From positions 10,602,620 through 10,666,619 of the forward strand of contig CM069594.1 in assembly GCA_035771175.1 (NCBI GenBank): a stretch of DNA of 64,000 nt, written 5' to 3'. The position numbers and the translations under genes were made by a program. The notes under the pieces were generated by a model that searched no databases, had not been told where the DNA came from, and was given only the letters and a program-made list of their open reading frames with translations. Positions 59,045 to 64,000 of this stretch are shown piece by piece. Within the stretch, counting starts at the first letter, position 1, and the number at the start of each line of letters is the position of its first letter. This stretch comes from Paratinospora sagittata. Taxonomy: Eukaryota > Streptophyta > Magnoliopsida > Ranunculales > Menispermaceae.

Positions 59045-60415
59045 TGTCACACCCCGCCCGGATGCGCCTAAACCGGCGGTACACTCGTGGACGAGGCACG
59101 CATTTTGAATAATATCAATGGCAATAACAGAGTGCACAGCGAAAATATAATATACAGTACAAGTATGATTTCATTTAATTCAGAATTCTTTTGTACATGA
59201 CATAGTCAAGGGAACAGACTCCCCAAAAATCCCCAATGAATTAAACAAAGGGTACAAAATGTGGTCCCCATAAACCTGCACCCAGTTCACCCTAATTTCC
59301 TGTGAAAAATTTGGGTAATAATGGAATGAGCTTAACGCGCTCAGTAGGTCAAATAGTTCGTGAGTATAACAATTAATAATGCATATGTATGTATGCATGA
59401 CACCGTTTCATAATGGTTTGATGAGCGTACATCGCCTGAGTTCACGTACAGATGTCCTTGCCCGAGCGTAGCCAGGTTCTCACTGTACGTCCCTCCTCAG
59501 GAACGATGCTCTGGATTCACGTACTGATGTCCCTCCCCAGGCGTAGCCGGGGTTCTCATTGTACATCCCTCTCCAGAGAAATATAATGAATAACGAGCAA
59601 TGCTCCTAACTATTCTATGAATCATAAACCACATACTTCCCTAGGTGGTGATATGTATGATGCCAATGCATGAACTGGTCTAGTCTACTGGTCTGGTCTT
59701 TTCTTGAGATTTAGACTGACTTTGGCAACGTCTAGTGATCCTTATCAGAGTTGGTATCACGATGTGCAAGGTTAGGACATTCAGTATTACTTGTATAAGC
59801 TGATAGCTTTCAATAAGACCAACTAGATCAGTTCCTAGTTAAGAGGTAAGACACAAGGTCTGCTTAAATAGCAATCACCTAGAGCAGCCCGCTGCCTCCC
59901 ATTCACTATTTAAAGTTATTGAGAAAAAAATTGAGTCTAGTTGCGCCAGATTGACCACAAATCCGGCATTATAACAATGTAATACATGAATTCCAAATAT
60001 ACAGGCATAAGTGCGACAGTATAAACATTATATGACATAATGCAGTGTAAATGAACAGTAGACATAATAATAATTGAATGTAAACTTTAATAAAAGTTAT
60101 AAAACACGCAAACCTATGTTTCGTTCCCCACCTTCAGATAAGAACTTCTTCTTTTTCAGATCTAACGCTTTCCTACGGATAGAACTTCGTCGTATCGCAC
60201 CGAGAGTCTCGAACAGAGAGTCTCAAACAGAAAAGAACTCATATTGAATAAAAAGAGGAGGAAAAATCACTAGAGAAGGTGATTTGGTGTGAGAAAATGA
60301 GGAAGAGAGGGCTCCTTATATAGGAACATTGGCGCCTGAACGAACGTTCGGGCAGGCGTTCGGGCATTTCTGCCCAAATGAAATAATTTTTTTTTGTCGA
60401 ATACAGGGTATTACA
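59045..60415 (-). mobile_element. E3 3' LTR (1371 bp)
   Basis: Bounded by TGTCACACCCCG and GGGTATTACA (plus strand). TATA box on minus at about 60315-60322. U3 carries a short GC-rich motif set (GAACGAACGTTCGGGCAGG) in place of the long 20-bp array of E2. R/U5 keeps the GTACGTCCCTCC/GATGTCCCTCC duplicated motifs seen in the solo LTR. Confidence 0.94.
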
Positions 60416-60434
60416 CTCTACCCCCCTTAAAGGA
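60416..60434 (-). other. E3 polypurine tract
   Basis: The minus-strand purine run ends AGGGGGGTAGAG directly before the LTR start, as in E1 and E2; one base upstream differs (AATTCCTTT). Confidence 0.87.
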
Positions 60435-60449
60435 ATTTCGCCCTCGAAA

Positions 60450-60961
60450 TCAATTCAAGTAGTTATGATGTTTATCTGCTTGAGATTCACTGCCGGCGTC
60501 ATCTCTTGCTAGTTCAGGGTAGTGCTTGTATGGTCTCTGAAGAGCACTGTGGCCGGTGGAATCCTCATCATCATAAAACCATGGAGAGCAAATGGAATTG
60601 GATTCATCCTCTGAAGATTCCAACCTTTGCATAACAATTGGTGGTGGAGGGCGCTGGTTACATCGTTTGAGGGGAGGTAGGTTGAGCAGTGGAATACTTT
60701 TTGGTGTTGTTGCTCAAATCCGGCCACTTGGTAATTTGGTAGAAGGTCCAACCAAGATGAGGGCACGAGATTGTTTTGTACAAAATTGTTACAAAAAAGG
60801 CATGCGCGCTCTGGCGATAAAGATCAGTGTCTGTGTGGCGATGGAGTTGGTGATGCAAAGTAGTTGTGACTTGACTCATATTCTGAAGGAGTCGCCACAG
60901 GTTGCCAAGGAGGCCATTGCGTGTGTGCATCACTATATCCATTGGTATTATTTTCAGACAT
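60450..60961 (-). pseudogene. E3 ORF3: extra ORF between pol and 3' LTR (frameshifted)
   Basis: ATG at 60961 opens 45 codons (start MSENNTNGYSDAH, then QWPPWQPVAT) to TGA at 60826-60824. The 3' end (60632-60450) is open and acidic (LESSEDESN, FYDDEDST, PELARDDAGS, ending HHNYLN, stop at 60450). The middle is readable only with frame changes, so the ancestral frame was probably about 170 codons (inference). The start matches the E2 remnant and the end matches E1 and E2, including the stop position. It begins 98 bp after the pol stop and ends just before the PPT. No domain is recognised. Confidence 0.6.
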
Positions 60962-61058
60962 CTGCATAGTTATTCAAGTGAAACAATGTATTAAGATCTG
61001 TGTAAACAAAGTTCCATCATTTTATTGATAAGTGAAAATAGTGCAGTGTATCACATCA

Positions 61059-64000
61059 TCAGTTGGTACTAGAAAACAATTCAGGGTATTTCTGTTTAAT
61101 TGTTGCTTCTAGTTCCCATGTTGCTTCCTCGAAGCCGTGGTGATCCCAGAGCACCTTCACAAGTGGTATGCTACATCGCCTTAGTTCTTGAGTTTTTCTA
61201 TCCAAAATCTGTATTGCTCTCTCCTAATACTTATTTCCTTCCTCAACCCGAACTTCGACTAGAGGGGTGATACACGAAGGATCAGGACGATACTTGCGAA
61301 GCATAGATACGTGAAAAACATCATGAACTTTAGGCATGGATGATGGAAGGGACAGACGATAAGCAAGTTTTCCAATACGTTCAACGATCTGAAATGGACC
61401 TATATACCGCGGGTAGAGCTTTCCTTTAATCCCAAAGCGTTTGAAACCTCTTGTGGGCTGAACTTTTTAAAAAATGAAATCCCCCTTATTAAATTCTAGA
61501 GGTTGTCTCCACTTGTCAGCATAGCTCTTCTGTCGACTTTGTGCAACACGAAGTCGTTCCTTTACTAGTGTGATCTTCTCCAAAGTCTCTTGAACTAGTT
61601 CAGGGCCTAACTGCGGTCGATCTGCCATATCTAACCAGCATACCAGAGATCTGCAAGGGCGACCATAGAGAGCCTCGTACGGTGCCATGCCGATACTAGT
61701 TTGGTAGCTGTTGTTGTATGCAAACTCAGCTAAGTGTAAGTACTTTGCCCATCCGTCATTAAAGTCCAAAATGCAGCACCGTAACATGTCTTCTAAGATT
61801 TTGAAAAGACGCTCTGACTGCCCATCAATCTGAGGGTGAAATGTTGTGCTCATGGTGATCTTAGAGTCCATTTGACTCTGAAAGCTTTGCCAAAACTATG
61901 ATGTGAATTGAGGATCTCGATCAGAGACGACCGTGAGTGGTATGCCATGGAGGCGTACGATCTCTCTTTCATATAGTTCTGCAAGTTTGGCGAGGTTATC
62001 CGTGAACTTTATTTCCAGAAAGTGTGCAGACTTTGTAAATCTGTCAATGATAACCCAGATAACATCTTGCCCTTTATTATATCAAGGCAAGGCCGTAACA
62101 AAATCCATTGCGATGTTCTCCCACTTCCATTTTCCAATAGGTAACGGCTGGAGAAGTCCAGAGGGAAGTCTTCGCTCTGCCTTAACTTTCTGACAAACGA
62201 GACATCGAGCAATGAAGTCTGCAATTGCCTTCTTCATTCCAGAAAACCAGAATTGTCGCTTGACATCCTTGTACATCTTTTCACCCCTAGGATGCATAGC
62301 GAACCTCGAACAGTGCATCTCAGTGAGCACTTCTTTTCGAACCTCAAGATCGTTCGGTCGACAGAGACATTTTTTATAAAAAAACAGCTCCGTCTTCTGA
62401 GACCGACCAGTGAGGAAGGTTCTGTCCACTGAGTAGAAGTTCTCGTTTCTCCATTAACATAGGGTCATTGGCTTGAGCAGCTGAAATCTTTCGAACTAGC
62501 TCAGAGTTGGCTAATAATTGAGAGAGTCGTGATCTTGTTCCCTCTTCGATCAGTTGTAGGTTAAAGTTCTCCATCTCTGTAGCCAAGTTTCCCATTTTAA
62601 AGTTAAGAGTGCAAGCAACGTACGATTTTTTACTCAGGGCATCAGCCACAACATTGGCCTTTCCGAGATGGTACTGGAGTTGAAAGTCATAATCTTTCAA
62701 GAATTCCAACCATCGTCTTTGGCGGAGGTTTAGGTCTCTCTGAGTGTATATGTACTTAAGACTCTTGTGATCTGGGAAGACCTCGAACCGTTCACCGTAT
62801 AGGTAATGACGCCATAATTTCAGTGCAAATACGACAGCTGCAAGTTCCAAGTCATGTGTCGGGTAATTACCCTCATGAATCTTCAGTTGCCTCGAGGCAT
62901 ATGCAACAACTTGGCCTTCTTGCATTAGTATGGCACCTAAGCCTTGGAGAGAAGCGTCGGTGTATAATGAAAATTCAATTGCATTTCTTGGAGTGATAGG
63001 TACAGGTGCCGTTGTGAGGCGTTTCTTCAATTCCTGAAATGATGCTTCACAGGCGAGATTCCAGATGAATCGCACGTCTTTTCGAGTGAGCTTGGTCATA
63101 GGTTCAGCAAGCTTTGAGAAGTCTTTGATGAAACGTCTGTAATAACCAGCGAAACCAAGAAAACTCTTAATCTGAGTAACAGTGGTAGGCTGCTTCCAGT
63201 TTAAAACTGCTTCAACCTTAGAAGGATCTACTTCAATGCCATTGCGTGAAACCACATGGCTTAGGAATTGATCTCGCTTCGCCCAAAATTCGCACTTACT
63301 CAACTTTGCATACAGTTGGTGGCTTCTTAAGGTCTGGAGGACTATCTTCAAATGTATCTTATGGTCTTCTTCGGTTAAGGAATATATCAAGATGTCGACC
63401 ACAAAAACCACTACAAATCGGTCTAAGTATAACCTGAAGATGCGATTCATCAAATCCATGAATGTCGCAGGTGCATTTATTAGACCGAACGGCATGACCA
63501 AGAACTCGTACTGACCGTACCGAGTTCTAAACGCCGTCTTGGTAATGTCTGACTCTCGGATTTGAAGTTTGTGATAACCGACCGTAAATCAATCTTAGAG
63601 AAGTATTTGGCATCTCTAAGTTGGTCGAACAAGTCATCGATCCTGGGCAATGGATATCTGTTCTTGATGGTGACGTTATTCAACTTGCGATAGTCGATGC
63701 AAAGTCGTAACGAAGCATCCTTTTTGCGAACAAACAGAACTGGAGCGCCCTAGGGTGATGAACTCTTTTTGATGAAGCCATTACTCTCTAATTCCTTAAG
63801 TTGTTTGTCTAATTCAACCAGCTCGACATTTGACATTATGTATGGTGGAATTGAGATAGGCCCTGTCCCAGGTATGAGGTTGATTTCAAAATCGAATTCT
63901 CGAATAGGCGGTAGACCAGAAAGGTCATTTAGAAAAACTGTTGGGAATTCTGATATTACCGGGACATCGTGTACTTCGAGAGGGTACAGTGCTAGTGATT
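61059..64000 (-). pseudogene. E3 pol (partial, broken): RT, RNase H, integrase, chromodomain
   Basis: From the window end: protease/RT linker ([18 protein letters not shown]), a Trp-to-TAG stop at 63752-63750, and a one-base loss near 63580 after KIDLRS. The RT/RNase H frame 63501-62374 has the catalytic box altered from FVDD to FVVD, which removes one of the two metal-binding aspartates. RNase H keeps [10 protein letters not shown] and [10 protein letters not shown]. At the RNase H/integrase linker it reads Arg (CGA) where E1 and E2 have TGA. The integrase zinc region ends CLVCQK, TGA follows MDFVTALP, then GQSERLFKILED and GPF-type sequence. The chromodomain is followed by the conserved TGA at 61061-61059. 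Confidence 0.92.

Larger units (their letters stand above)
59045..64000 (-). mobile_element. E3: chromovirus, 3' part only (continues beyond window)
   Basis: Minus-strand element with 3' LTR (60415-59045), PPT, ORF3 and pol up to the window end in the protease/RT linker. Satellite ...GACTCAAA abuts the LTR terminus TGTCAC cleanly, so this edge is an original insertion boundary. gag, ORF1 and the 5' LTR would lie past 64000. It has the longest pol-to-LTR interval of the three elements and is the best guide to ORF3. Confidence 0.95.

Noticed and set aside
60509..60969. Several overlapping frames of 85-125 codons on both strands near the E3 3' end
   Set aside because: They are alternative-frame readings of the frameshifted ORF3 region; only the frame with homologues in E1 and E2 was annotated.

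Overview
The window looks like heterochromatic, transposon-rich nuclear DNA of a flowering plant. I found no cellular gene, tRNA, rRNA or CRISPR array. The plant call rests on three damaged Ty3/gypsy LTR retrotransposons of the plant chromovirus type (gag with a CCHC knuckle, DSGATHS protease, FVDD reverse transcriptase, RNase H, integrase, C-terminal chromodomain) and on a primer-binding site of the plant initiator-Met tRNA type. I could not name the species.

The matrix is a tandem satellite with a monomer of about 1.19 kb. It occupies 1-4061, 5391-7386, 27879-48120 and 48354-59044, with about 33 monomers on the same strand. The monomers fall into local families (copies 1-4, 6-19, 20-24, 25-27 and 28-33; copy 5 resembles the last group). 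Many carry internal deletions. Each full monomer contains three 74-bp sub-repeats with paired CG-rich palindromes (core ATAGCGCGCTAT) and a perfect 8-bp-arm hairpin.

Retroelements interrupt the satellite. (i) A solo LTR on + (4067-5385) has the 5-bp target duplication GTACT. (ii) Element E1 on - (7387-27878) has a truncated 3' LTR. (iii) Element E2 on - (15865-27051) sits inside the 5' LTR of E1. (iv) An LTR fragment lies at 48121-48353. (v) Element E3 on - runs from 59045 past the window end.

E1 and E2 share the minus-strand order 5' LTR, PBS, long AT-rich leader, ORF1, spacer, gag-pol, ORF3, polypurine tract, 3' LTR. The 5' part of E3 is outside the window. ORF1 resembles the 'putative plant transposon protein' type and is fully open only in E2 (526 aa). 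ORF3 is a short reading frame between pol and the polypurine tract and leaves homologous pieces in all three elements. gag-pol carries stops and frameshifts in every copy, so none looks autonomous.

The least expected signals are the two extra ORFs flanking gag-pol, an expandable array of GAACGTTC boxes in U3 next to the TATA box, two nonsense codons shared by E1 and E2, and the layered architecture of the satellite (74-bp sub-repeats inside a 1.19-kb monomer inside multi-monomer blocks).
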